In this document: in pieces, positions 36,505 to 44,372 of the stretch
How the letters are laid out: the number at the start of each line of letters is the position of its first letter
How positions within the stretch are numbered: the first letter of the stretch is position 1
Assembly: GCF_030814215.1 (NCBI RefSeq)
Contig: NZ_JAUSUT010000001.1
Location: 6,634,001 to 6,698,000, forward strand
DNA from: Amycolatopsis thermophila
GTDB lineage: Bacteria > Actinomycetota > Actinomycetes > Mycobacteriales > Pseudonocardiaceae
DNA: 64,000 bases
Reading direction: 5' to 3'
Notes under the pieces: generated by a model
The model's database searches: none
What the model saw: the letters and a program-made list of their open reading frames with translations, nothing else
What the model was told of the DNA's origin: nothing
Program-made: the position numbers and the translations under genes

Positions 36505-38544
36505 TCACTTCCTCCGGATGATCAGTTCGCCGTACCGGCCCACGGTGGCCCGCTGACCCGCGCCCACGTGCGTCGTGGACAGTCCCTCGTGGACGACCGC
36601 CGGACCGTCGAGCACGTCACCGGCGCGCAACGCCGCCCGGTCGTACACCGCGGCCTCCTGCGCGCCCTCGCCGTCGGCGTCGAGGTCGCCGAGGTAGCGC
36701 AGCACGGTCGTGCGGGCCGGAGCGAGCGGTTCGCCGTCGCGTCCGGGGATCTCCGGGTAGGTCACCTTCGGGGTGTCCAGCACCGCCCGCACGCGGAAGG
36801 TCACTCCCTCGACCGGCAGCATCTCGAACCGGTTGCCCGACCGGGCCCCGTAGGTGTCGTGGAACGAAGAGATCATGGTGCCGATCGCGGCGCCGTCGAT
36901 GGTGCCCTCCGGCACCGGGACGAATGGCGTCTCCCAGCTCTGGCCGACCAGGTGGGCGTCCATGCTGCGGTGGAACGTCACCCGGGTCCCGGGGTCGAGG
37001 CGTTCGGCCAGCTGCGCCTCCATCTCGGCGAAGAGGGCGTCGATCCGCGGCGCGGCCTCCGGGGTCAGCACCAGGTAGGCGCTCCGGTTGGCGGTGAAGA
37101 CCTGGTCGGCGGAGAGCAGGCCGAGAGCCGAGAACAGGCCCGGGTTGGGCGGCACGATCACCTGCTTGCAGTGCACCGTGTCGAGCACCGCGGGCAGCAG
37201 CATCGGGCCGGCCGCCCCGTAGGCGACGAGGCTGTAGTCGCGCGGGTCGACGCCGTTCTTGATGGCGATGTTGAACACGCCTTCGGCCATGTTGTTCACG
37301 GCCATCTCGTAGGCGTAGCGGACGCGCTGCGCGAGCGTGAACTCCGAGTCCAGCGCCTCGAACGCCTGCCGGGACAGCGCGGGGTCCAGCGTCATCTCGC
37401 CGCCGGCGAACCCCTGCGGGTCGATGATGCCGATCATCAGGCAGGTGTCGGTGGTGGTCGGCAGGGTGCCGCCGCGGCCGTAGCACGCCGGGCCGGGCGC
37501 GGCTCCCGCGCTGTCCGGCCCCACCTGGATCTCGCCGGCCGGTCCGATCGCGACGATGCTGCCGCCGCCAGCGCCGATGCTGGAGATGTCGTTGGCCAGC
37601 GCGTTGACGACGAGGTCGTGTTCGAGCTCGAAGGTGGTGTTGACGAACGGTTCCCCGCCCGTCACGACGCTGATGTCGCACGAGGTGCCGCCGACGTCGG
37701 CGCAGAGCAGGTCCTTCTCCCCGATCAGCTCGCCGAAGTGCGCGCACGCGACGGTGCCCGCCGCCGGCCCGGAGAAGACGATGCGGAAGGGGTGCTCCAT
37801 CGCCCGTCCGGAGGGGACGAGGGTGGCCGCGCAGTCGGCGAAGTTGAGCTGCCCGGTGAAGCCGAGCTCGGCGAGCCCCTTCTCCAGTCGTGCCGTGTAG
37901 TCCGAGTAGATGATCTTCATGAAGGTGTCGATCACCGTCGTGGAGGCCCGCGCGTACTCCTTGGCCAGCGGGGAGACGTCACTGGAGATCGAGCACGGGA
38001 CATCACCCAGGACCTCGCGCACGAGCTCGCGCAGGCGCACCTCGTGCGCCGGGTTGACGTAGGCGTTGATCAGGCAGATCGCCACGCCCGTGACGCCGCA
38101 GCGCCGCAGCACGTCCAGCTCGGTGCGCGCCTGGGCTTCGTCCAGTTCGAACAGCACCCCGCCGTCGGCGGTGATGCGCTCGCGGATGCCCCGGCGCAGG
38201 TACCGCTGGACCAGCGGGCGTGCGGCGTCGCCGAAGCTGCGGCGCCAGCGCGGGTCCAGGATGGCCGCCGCCGGGCGCCACACCCGTCCCATGTCGAGGA
38301 TGTCCCGGTGCCCCTCGGTGGTGAGGAACCCGATCTTGGGCAGCCGCCGGGTGATCACGGCGTTCAAGCCGTGCGTGCTGGCGTGGTTGAAGACCGTGGC
38401 GCCCTCGACGCCGAGCGTCGCCGCGCCGGCCAGGACGGGCCCGGAGACGTCGGTGTAGTCGGTGGACACCTTCGCGGTCCGGATCCGCCCGTCCTGCAGG
38501 GCCACCACGTCGGTGAACGTGCCGCCCACATCCACTGCGATCAT
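36505..38544 (-). CDS. Hydantoinase A/oxoprolinase/ketone carboxylase beta-like subunit
   Basis: HyuA-family protein of the ASKHA fold, 679 residues. MIAVDVGGTFTDVV at the N-terminus and LLCADVGGTSCDISVV in the middle are the two phosphate loops for ATP; FNHASTHGLNAVI and ANDISSIGAGGGSIV are family hallmarks, and the FAEMEAQL...C-terminal domain is complete. GGAGGAG precedes the ATG at 38544. It should phosphorylate the substrate (an amide or an enol form of a ketone) for its HyuB partner. Second gene of the operon starting at 38768. Confidence 0.88.
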   Translation of the reverse strand: MIAVDVGGTFTDVVALQDGRIRTAKVSTDYTDVSGPVLAGAATLGVEGATVFNHASTHGLNAVITRRLPKIGFLTTEGHRDILDMGRVWRPAAAILDPRWRRSFGDAARPLVQRYLRRGIRERITADGGVLFELDEAQARTELDVLRRCGVTGVAICLINAYVNPAHEVRLRELVREVLGDVPCSISSDVSPLAKEYARASTTVIDTFMKIIYSDYTARLEKGLAELGFTGQLNFADCAATLVPSGRAMEHPFRIVFSGPAAGTVACAHFGELIGEKDLLCADVGGTSCDISVVTGGEPFVNTTFELEHDLVVNALANDISSIGAGGGSIVAIGPAGEIQVGPDSAGAAPGPACYGRGGTLPTTTDTCLMIGIIDPQGFAGGEMTLDPALSRQAFEALDSEFTLAQRVRYAYEMAVNNMAEGVFNIAIKNGVDPRDYSLVAYGAAGPMLLPAVLDTVHCKQVIVPPNPGLFSALGLLSADQVFTANRSAYLVLTPEAAPRIDALFAEMEAQLAERLDPGTRVTFHRSMDAHLVGQSWETPFVPVPEGTIDGAAIGTMISSFHDTYGARSGNRFEMLPVEGVTFRVRAVLDTPKVTYPEIPGRDGEPLAPARTTVLRYLGDLDADGEGAQEAAVYDRAALRAGDVLDGPAVVHEGLSTTHVGAGQRATVGRYGELIIRRK

Positions 38545-38558
38545 CGTCGGCTCCTCCG

Positions 38559-38768
38559 TTACAGCGAATCGGACAGCAGCTGGATCGGACCGAGGCGTGA
38601 CCACGGCTCGCGATCGACCGAGTACAGGCAGCTCTGACACTTGACGACCTGGAACCAGCCACCCTCGGACACCACGGGGTAGCGCCGCAGCTCCTCGGCT
38701 CCGCACCGGGGACAGGGACCGTCGACCGGGATCCGCTCCAGAACCGGGTTCTCTCGAATTTCATTCAT
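38559..38768 (-). CDS. Small zinc-ribbon protein, possible gamma subunit of a ketone carboxylase
   Basis: A 69-residue protein with four Cys in two pairs (Cys19, Cys22 in CPRCG and Cys44, Cys47 in CQSC), a compact zinc ribbon. Acetone and acetophenone carboxylases carry a small zinc-containing subunit beside HyuA/HyuB-like subunits, and the size and order here are similar; sequence homology is not proven. The ATG at 38768 is preferred; the ATG at 38764 is in another frame. First gene of the operon running to 29976, 14 nt before hydantoinase A. Confidence 0.72.
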   Translation of the reverse strand: MNEIRENPVLERIPVDGPCPRCGAEELRRYPVVSEGGWFQVVKCQSCLYSVDREPWSRLGPIQLLSDSL

Positions 38769-38910
38769 ATCCGCACAACTCCGCTGGTGTGCTCGGTGGT
38801 GACCGCGCGTCCTCGCGCTCGTTGGAGAACGTAGGACCGGGGTGATGCGGACCACCATCCCCTGCGCGAAGGCGGGCATCCACTTTCCGAAGCGGCCGGT
38901 GACGTCGGCA

Positions 38911-38925
38911 GAATATGATATATTC
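38911..38925. promoter_or_regulatory. AT-rich palindrome in the divergent AraC/zinc-ribbon promoter region
   Basis: GAATATGATATATTC has perfect 6-bp arms around a 3-bp centre. It lies 36 bp before the AraC-type gene and about 140 bp before the minus-strand carboxylase-like operon, so it could control either. It is a looser relative of the class A sites. Confidence 0.55.
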
Positions 38926-38960
38926 AGAAGTACTGCACGACGGAGTGCGAGGAGGAAACC

Positions 38961-39932
38961 GTGCCCGACACCCAGGACGGCCAGGCTCCCCTCACCTTCC
39001 ACACGGACGACCTCGACATCGCGCGTGAGCAGGTGAGCCGGACCTTCGCCAGTCACGACGTCCACGTGGCGAACAGCCGAGACCTGAACTTCCGGCTCGA
39101 GCTCGCGCCGTCACCGCGCCTGACCATCGGGCGGATGTCCTACGGCGCCGACACCACGATCCTCGGGCCCCCGATGCGGCTCTGCTACCACGTCAACCTC
39201 CCGGTGACCGGCCGGAGCACGGTCGAGCAGAACGGCGTTCGCCGGAGCTTCGTCGCGGGTGAGGCCGGCGTGGCGTTCGTCCCCCAGGCGCCGGTGCTGG
39301 TGCAGTGGAGCGCCGATTCCTGGCAGTACCACGTCAAGCTCCCCAAGGACCTCCTCGAGGCGCACGCCGCCAAGCTCACCGGGCACGCGGCGGGCGGCGA
39401 GATCCGCTTCGACCTCACCTTCGGGCTCGGTTCCGGTCCCGGCCAGGCGCTCGTCGCCACGGCGGGCTTCCTGTACGCCGAACTCACCCGCCCGGGTGGG
39501 ATCGGGACGATCCCGGCCGCGTGCCACGAGCTGGAGTCCGCCCTCATGACCCAGCTGCTGATGACGCTGCCCAGCCAGATCAGCCCGGCCCTGCACAGCA
39601 AGCCCGCGCACACCCGGCTGTCGAAGATCCGCGAGGTCGTGGACTACATCGACAACCACCCGGGGGACGAGATCACCACGGCCGACCTCGCCGCGATGGC
39701 CGGTGTCAGCGCCCGGGCCCTGCAGGCCGGGTTCCAGGAGGTGGTCGGCATGTCCCCGACCGCGTACCTGCGCGGCGTCCGCCTGGACCGGGTCCACCTG
39801 GAGCTGCTCGGCGGAAGCCCGGGTACGGTCACTGAGATCGCCGCCCGGTGGGGCTTCTACCACCCCGGCCGCTTCGCACGGCAGTACCGCGAGCGGTTCG
39901 GGCAACTGCCCTCGGACACCGTCCGGCGGTGA
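38961..39932 (+). CDS. AraC-family transcription regulator
   Basis: Activator-type regulator, 323 residues. The N-terminal domain resembles the AraC-binding-like cupin domain of XylS/FeaR-type regulators (GRMSYGADTTIL, then YHVNLPVTGRSTVEQNG). The C-terminal AraC DNA-binding domain covers about 215-323, with the first helix-turn-helix in ITTADLAAMAGVSARALQAG and the second in TVTEIAARWGFYHPGRFARQ. The GTG at 38961 follows GAGGAGG. It is divergent from the hydantoinase-like operon and probably activates it when an aromatic or similar inducer is present; this is inferred from position. Confidence 0.88.
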   Translation: MPDTQDGQAPLTFHTDDLDIAREQVSRTFASHDVHVANSRDLNFRLELAPSPRLTIGRMSYGADTTILGPPMRLCYHVNLPVTGRSTVEQNGVRRSFVAGEAGVAFVPQAPVLVQWSADSWQYHVKLPKDLLEAHAAKLTGHAAGGEIRFDLTFGLGSGPGQALVATAGFLYAELTRPGGIGTIPAACHELESALMTQLLMTLPSQISPALHSKPAHTRLSKIREVVDYIDNHPGDEITTADLAAMAGVSARALQAGFQEVVGMSPTAYLRGVRLDRVHLELLGGSPGTVTEIAARWGFYHPGRFARQYRERFGQLPSDTVRR

Positions 39933-39939
39933 CCGGCGG

Positions 39940-41127
39940 TCAGGCCGAGCGGTCCCCCAGCCCGCGTGCCGCGGCCGACCAGTCGTGGACCAGCTGTCGC
40001 AGGTCCAGCTCGTCCGCTGACGGCGCCTGGGGCTCGCGGGCCGGTGTCCGGCTGAACCGGGGTGCCGGGCGCGGGTGCAGCACGTCGCCGACCCGGGCGA
40101 ACACCCCGCGCCCGGCGTTGTGCGGGTGGTTCGCCGCCTCGTCGAAGGTCAGCACCGGGGTCACGCACGCGTCCGTGCCCGCGTAGATCTCCGCCCATTC
40201 GTCGCGGGACTTCCTCGCCACCGCGGCGGCGATCAGCTCCCGCAACCGGGGCCAGGCGCCCCGGTCGTCCTGGGCGGGCCAGTCCGCCGTGTCGACGCCC
40301 AGCCGGGAGAGGAACTCGCGGTAGAAGTCGGCTTCGAGCGCCCCGACCGCCAGATACCGCCCGTCCGCGCAGCGGTAGGTGTCGTAGAACGGCGCGCCCG
40401 AATCCAGGTAGTTGGTACCCGGGTCGTCGCTGTAGCGCCCGGCCGCACGCAGGCCCTGGATCTTCGCGGTCAGCAGCGCCACACCGTCGACCATCGCGGC
40501 GTCGACCACCTGGCCACGCCCCGAGGATCGCGCCTCCAGTACGGCGCACACGATGCCGAACGCTGCGACCAGCGCCCCGCCCGCGTAGTCGCCGAGCAGG
40601 TTGATCGGCGGCCGCGGCGCCTCGCCGGCCCGCGCCATCGCGTGCAACGCACCGGTCTGCGCCACGTAGTTGATGTCGTGGCCCGCCTCGCGCGCGAGCG
40701 GGCCGCTCTGGCCGTAGCCGGTCAACCGGGCGTAGACGATCGCCGGGTTGCGCCGCAGCAGTACCGCCGGGCCGAGTCCGAGGCGTTCGGCCACCCCGGG
40801 CCGGTAGCCCTCGATGAACACGTCCGCAGCGCCGGCCAGGCGCAGCACGGCCTCGACGCCCTCGGAACTCTTCAGGTCGGCCGCGACCGCCCCGACACCC
40901 CGGTTGGCGAGGTCGTGCTCGGGGAGCAGCCCGTCGGTCTGGCCGAGGGCGCGGCCGCGCCGGTTCGGCGGCCGCGTGACCCGCACGACCTCCGCTCCCA
41001 TATCGGCCAGGAGCATGCTCGCGAACGGCGTCGGCCCCATCCCGGCGAGGGCGACGACCCGCAGACCGGACAGGGGCCCGCTCACCGGGGTGTCCTCGCG
41101 ACGGGCGTAGGGGTCGGGTGTCATCAT
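39940..41127 (-). CDS. Alpha-methylacyl-CoA racemase-type class III CoA-transferase family protein
   Basis: CaiB/BaiF superfamily protein, 395 residues. It looks like the racemase branch: His150 (AGHDINYVAQTG) and Asp180 (INLLGDYAGG) fall exactly 30 residues apart, as do the catalytic His126/Asp156 of mycobacterial MCR. It would therefore invert the C2 stereocentre of a 2-methylacyl-CoA so that a dehydrogenase can use it. The ATG at 41127 has GGGAG 5 nt upstream; an in-frame GTG at 41154 lacks a ribosome site. Convergent with the AraC gene, stops 8 nt apart, no terminator seen. Confidence 0.83.
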   Translation of the reverse strand: MMTPDPYARREDTPVSGPLSGLRVVALAGMGPTPFASMLLADMGAEVVRVTRPPNRRGRALGQTDGLLPEHDLANRGVGAVAADLKSSEGVEAVLRLAGAADVFIEGYRPGVAERLGLGPAVLLRRNPAIVYARLTGYGQSGPLAREAGHDINYVAQTGALHAMARAGEAPRPPINLLGDYAGGALVAAFGIVCAVLEARSSGRGQVVDAAMVDGVALLTAKIQGLRAAGRYSDDPGTNYLDSGAPFYDTYRCADGRYLAVGALEADFYREFLSRLGVDTADWPAQDDRGAWPRLRELIAAAVARKSRDEWAEIYAGTDACVTPVLTFDEAANHPHNAGRGVFARVGDVLHPRPAPRFSRTPAREPQAPSADELDLRQLVHDWSAAARGLGDRSA

Positions 41128-41166
41128 CTGCTCCCTCGCGGTGTCGTCCTGCACCGACCGTCATGT

Positions 41167-41192
41167 TCGTGCATGAAATATTATATTGTCAA
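41167..41192 (-). promoter_or_regulatory. Promoter-proximal element, minus-strand copy of an inverted pair
   Basis: Read toward the racemase gene it begins TTGACAATATAATATTTCAT and ends TGCACGA. It shares the TTGACA start and the 13-bp ATTTCATGCACGA end with the plus-strand copy at 41217-41241. It contains an AT-rich core (41173-41188) like the other operators of the island. Confidence 0.6.
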
Positions 41193-41216
41193 CTGTTCCA
41201 ACCAGGCGCTCCGGCC

Positions 41217-41241
41217 TTGACATATGAAATTTCATGCACGA
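41217..41241 (+). promoter_or_regulatory. Promoter-proximal element, plus-strand copy of an inverted pair
   Basis: TTGACATATGAAATTTCATG followed by CACGA, facing the transporter gene. It holds the perfect palindrome ATGAAATTTCAT. Together with the copy at 41167-41192 it forms a symmetrical divergent control region. Confidence 0.6.
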
Positions 41242-41302
41242 TCGTTCCTCCTATCGGGCGACTCCGCCCGCCCCACTCCCAACACCGTGAGAGAGGTGTC
41301 CA

Positions 41303-42619
41303 ATGACGGCCACCGAAGGCAGTGTGCCGGCCCGGACGATGCGGCGTATCGCGATCGCCAGCGGTACCGGCACGGTCATCGAGTACTACGACTTCTTCAT
41401 CTTCGCGACCGCGGCTGCCCTGGTCTTTCCCAAGGTGTTCTTCCCCGCGCTGGGTTCGGCGGCCGGCACGGTCGCCTCGTTCGCCACGCTCGGGGTCGCA
41501 TTCGTGGCCCGCCCCCTCGGATCGATCCTCTTCGGACACTTCGGCGACCGGCTGGGCCGCAAGCGGACCCTGGTGACGACGCTGCTCATCATGGGTGTGG
41601 CGACGGCGCTGGTCGGGTTGATGCCCACAGCGAACCAGATCGGGGTTGCCGCGCCGATCCTCGTCGTGGCGCTGCGGGTCCTGCAGGGACTCGCGCTCGG
41701 GGGCGAATGGACGGGCGCGACACTGATGGCGGCGGAGAGCGCTCCCGCGGGGCGGCGCGGCTTCTGGTCGATGTTCGGCTCGCTGGGCGGCTCCATCGGT
41801 TTCGTCCTGGCGAGTGCGACGTTCCTGCTGACCGGGGCGACCATGAGCGAGCACGCGTTCGCCAGTTACGGCTGGCGCATCCCGTTCCTGGCGAGCTTCA
41901 TCCTGGTGGCGGTCGGGCTGTTCGTCAGGCTCGCGGTGGACGAGACGCCGGTGTTCAAGGGTGAGGTCGCGCGGGGTGGCACCTCCGGCGCCCCGTTCGT
42001 GGAGGCTCTCCGGAGCCAGCCCCGCGAGATCGTCTTCGCGTCGGGAGTCCTGGTGATGGTGTTCGCGTTCTACTACCTGGCCGTCGGGTACCTCATCAAC
42101 TACGGCACCGCCGTGCTGAAGCTGAGCCGCCCCACGGTCCTGTCGATCGGCATCCTCTCCGGCGCGATGTTCGGGATCGCGATCGTGCTGGGTGCGGCGA
42201 TCTCGGACCGGACCGGCCGGCGGCGCATCATCCTGGCCGGGAACGCCGCGGCCCTCGTGTGGGCCCTGGTGCTGTTCCCCGTCCTGGACAACGCTTCGGC
42301 GGTCACGTTCGCCGTGGGGTCGTGCGTGACCACCTTCATCGCCGGGTTCGCCTACGGCCCGGTGGGGGCGTTCATGCCGGAGCTCTTCCGCACGCGGTAC
42401 CGCTACAGTGCGACGGGCTTCACCTACAACGTGGCCGGCGTCCTCGGCGGCGCGGTGCCCCCGCTGGTCGCGGCCGCCCTCACGGCGTCCTTCGGAGGAT
42501 GGGCGTTCGGCCTGTTCCTCGCCGTGCTCTGCCTGATCAGCCTGGGATGCACCCTCGCCCTGCGCGAGACCCGGCATGCCGAGATGGACCAGCCGGCCGA
42601 GAAGGTCGCCCTGAAGTAG
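41303..42619 (+). CDS. MFS transporter, metabolite:H+ symporter (MHS) family
   Basis: Twelve-helix major facilitator protein, 438 residues. EYYDFFIFATAAAL (about 27-40), the loop GHFGDRLGRKR (78-88), GLALGGEWTGA and the second-half SDRTGRRR loop are typical of MHS/ShiA/ProP-like symporters, which import organic acids such as shikimate, citrate or aromatic acids with protons. It is divergent from the racemase gene with a shared symmetrical promoter region, and so probably imports the acid or a related compound processed by this island. A strong hairpin follows. Confidence 0.9.
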   Translation: MTATEGSVPARTMRRIAIASGTGTVIEYYDFFIFATAAALVFPKVFFPALGSAAGTVASFATLGVAFVARPLGSILFGHFGDRLGRKRTLVTTLLIMGVATALVGLMPTANQIGVAAPILVVALRVLQGLALGGEWTGATLMAAESAPAGRRGFWSMFGSLGGSIGFVLASATFLLTGATMSEHAFASYGWRIPFLASFILVAVGLFVRLAVDETPVFKGEVARGGTSGAPFVEALRSQPREIVFASGVLVMVFAFYYLAVGYLINYGTAVLKLSRPTVLSIGILSGAMFGIAIVLGAAISDRTGRRRIILAGNAAALVWALVLFPVLDNASAVTFAVGSCVTTFIAGFAYGPVGAFMPELFRTRYRYSATGFTYNVAGVLGGAVPPLVAAALTASFGGWAFGLFLAVLCLISLGCTLALRETRHAEMDQPAEKVALK

Positions 42620-42623
42620 TCCC

Positions 42624-42667
42624 CTCGGCGGTACCCACCAGGCGTCGGCCCGGTGGGTACCGCCGAG
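42624..42667. terminator. Hairpin terminator after the MHS transporter
   Basis: Perfect 16-bp inverted repeat (42624-42639 with 42652-42667, 12-nt loop) starting 5 nt after the stop codon. Confidence 0.8.
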
Positions 42668-42757
42668 TCTGCCGAAGACCTTGCGCACATAGCGGCCGGG
42701 ATCGCGGCGATTCCTCCACACGGAGCGGAGCGCCGAACCGGCACCCGGCGATCGGCG

Positions 42758-43030
42758 TCAAGCGGCGTCGCGCACGGACTCCAGCGCGGCCATGCCCGCC
42801 GAAGTCACCAGGGCGCGGACCCGCTGCCCGACACGTCCTGGACGCGCAGGTGCCACCAGAGCGCGACGGGCCAGCAGGTGCGCGGTGTACTGATCGCAGC
42901 ACGGCAGCCCGTCGAAGAACATGTCGGGCTCACTGCTCAAGACCATCTCGGCTCGACCGGTGGCGGCCGCCCGCAGCATGGCGAGCGCCCGGCGGCTCAG
43001 GGCCTCGTCCTGGCACGTTCCCGGGCTCAC
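42758..43030 (-). CDS. Small protein of unknown function
   Basis: A 90-residue protein I do not recognise. It is mostly helical, with a CCDQYTAHLLARRALVAPA segment and Cys6, Cys44 and Cys45 as the only cysteines. The GTG at 43030 has GGAGG 6 nt upstream, and a good promoter plus class A operator lie just behind it, which together argue for a real gene. No neighbour is co-transcribed. The C-terminal pattern (RVGQRVRALVTSAGMAALE) resembles small winged-helix-like actinobacterial proteins, but this is weak. Confidence 0.65.
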   Translation of the reverse strand: MSPGTCQDEALSRRALAMLRAAATGRAEMVLSSEPDMFFDGLPCCDQYTAHLLARRALVAPARPGRVGQRVRALVTSAGMAALESVRDAA

Positions 43031-43058
43031 GATCGCCTCCGCTCCGACGCCGGTGCAA

Positions 43059-43095
43059 GATAATATATTTTATCGAGCGAGCCGACGAGGGGCAA
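43059..43095 (-). promoter_or_regulatory. Promoter with class A palindrome for the 90-residue gene
   Basis: On the minus strand TTGCCC (43095-43090), a 17-bp spacer and TAAAAT (43072-43067) form a promoter. The element GATAATATATTTTATC (43059-43074), nearly a perfect 16-bp palindrome, covers the -10 box and the start of transcription. Confidence 0.65.
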
Positions 43096-43178
43096 CCCCG
43101 GCTCTGCACCCGTTGCCGGCAGCGCGGTGACCACAGGGCGCACAGACGCTTGCCGAACGCGCCGGGCCCGGCGTGGTT

Positions 43179-43214
43179 CACGGCGACCGCGGCGATGGTG
43201 CCGCGGTCGCCGTG
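43179..43214. terminator. Hairpin terminator after the Cys-hydrolase gene
   Basis: Perfect 15-bp inverted repeat (43179-43193 with 43200-43214, 6-nt loop) located 27 bp downstream of the minus-strand stop at 43242. The surrounding 43075-43241 stretch holds no recognisable gene. Confidence 0.8.
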
Positions 43215-43241
43215 ATCACGGTACGGGCTCGTGACCCGCGT

Positions 43242-44138
43242 TCAGCCCTCGCTCAAGTTCTTGGTGAAGAACTCGGCCAGCTTCTCGATGGCCTGGGTGA
43301 CGTACGGTTCCTTGTCGTACAGATCGACGTGGCTGGCGCCCTCGATCTGGACGAGCTCCGCGTTGTCAGCTGCACGCGACACCGCGTCCTGACTGACCGG
43401 CAGCGTCATCGCCCTGGTGCCGGCGATCATCAGCAGCGGGCGCGGCGCGATCTTGTCCACATCGCGGTACGCCGTGAACTGCGCCAGCTTGTCGGCGCTG
43501 CGGACCGCGATCGTGTTCGTCGCCCGCGGGTGCTGGGCACGGGGGGTCTTGTAGTAGTCGATGAACTCGGCGATCGCCTCCGGCGTCGACTCGTCGGCAG
43601 CCTCGGGCAGCAGCGAGATCGTCGGCGCCTCGCCACCGGCGGCCTCCACGTTCCGGGCCTCCGCGGCCGCGTCCAGCAGCTGGTCGAACGCCTTGTCGTC
43701 CCCGCCCGTGAGCCAGGCCGGCACATCGGCGGCGCTGACCGTGGCCACCGCCTTCATGCGGCGGTCGGTCTGGGCGCTGTACACCACGTAACCACCGGAA
43801 CCGCAGATGCCCAGAATGCCGATCCGCGCCGGGTCGACGTCGTCGCGGGTGGTCAGGTACGACACCGCGTTGCGGAAGTCGTCCGCGCGCTGGATGGGAT
43901 CTTCCAGGCCATGCGGCTCCCCCTCGCTCTCCCCCTGGTACGCGGCGTCGAACGCCAGGGTCACGAAGCCCTGCTCGGCCAGGCGGCGGGCGTAGAGCCC
44001 GGCGGCCTGTTCCTTGACCCCCGTGGTCGGGTGACCGACCACGACGGCCGGCCGCTGCTCCCGCGTCGCGGTGTCCGGCGTGTAGACGTGCCCAGCGACC
44101 ATCAGGCCGTTGCTGGGAAAACGCACATCGGTCTTCAT
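43242..44138 (-). CDS. Alpha/beta hydrolase with a Cys-type nucleophile (dienelactone hydrolase-like)
   Basis: Alpha/beta hydrolase, 298 residues, of the YcjY/dienelactone hydrolase-related group. The nucleophile elbow is GICGSGGY, with Cys in place of Ser; an acid is likely in the RADDFRNAV/GTRAMTLP part and the His in EGASHVDLYD. The ATG at 44138 with GGAGG upstream is chosen; the longer frame to 44249 lacks family similarity. Divergent from the second GntR gene, so possibly its target. It may open a lactone or ester. Confidence 0.83.
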   Translation of the reverse strand: MKTDVRFPSNGLMVAGHVYTPDTATREQRPAVVVGHPTTGVKEQAAGLYARRLAEQGFVTLAFDAAYQGESEGEPHGLEDPIQRADDFRNAVSYLTTRDDVDPARIGILGICGSGGYVVYSAQTDRRMKAVATVSAADVPAWLTGGDDKAFDQLLDAAAEARNVEAAGGEAPTISLLPEAADESTPEAIAEFIDYYKTPRAQHPRATNTIAVRSADKLAQFTAYRDVDKIAPRPLLMIAGTRAMTLPVSQDAVSRAADNAELVQIEGASHVDLYDKEPYVTQAIEKLAEFFTKNLSEG

Positions 44139-44298
44139 GGCAGAAGTCACCTCCGGGTGACGGGTCTGGATCTCGTGCGGCTGCCGGTTCGCAGCGCCCT
44201 TGGTTCCACGGTCTCCGATCCGGCTGGACGGGAAAAGGACCAACGTCATCCCGGGACAGAACCGTCCCCCTCAGCGGCGGGAGGCCGGACAACATCGC

Positions 44299-44316
44299 GT
44301 ATTGAGTATGATGTAT
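44299..44316 (+). promoter_or_regulatory. Weak class B AT-rich element before the second GntR gene
   Basis: GTATTGAGTATGATGTAT, with two GTAT blocks and a possible -10 box TATGAT (44307-44312). It lies 57 bp before the GntR start in the divergent region with the hydrolase gene. Confidence 0.4.
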
Positions 44317-44372
44317 CGCCGGTGCGTTACCATCGACCAGGTGCGTGTTCCGGTGGCCGGACGGGAGTGACG

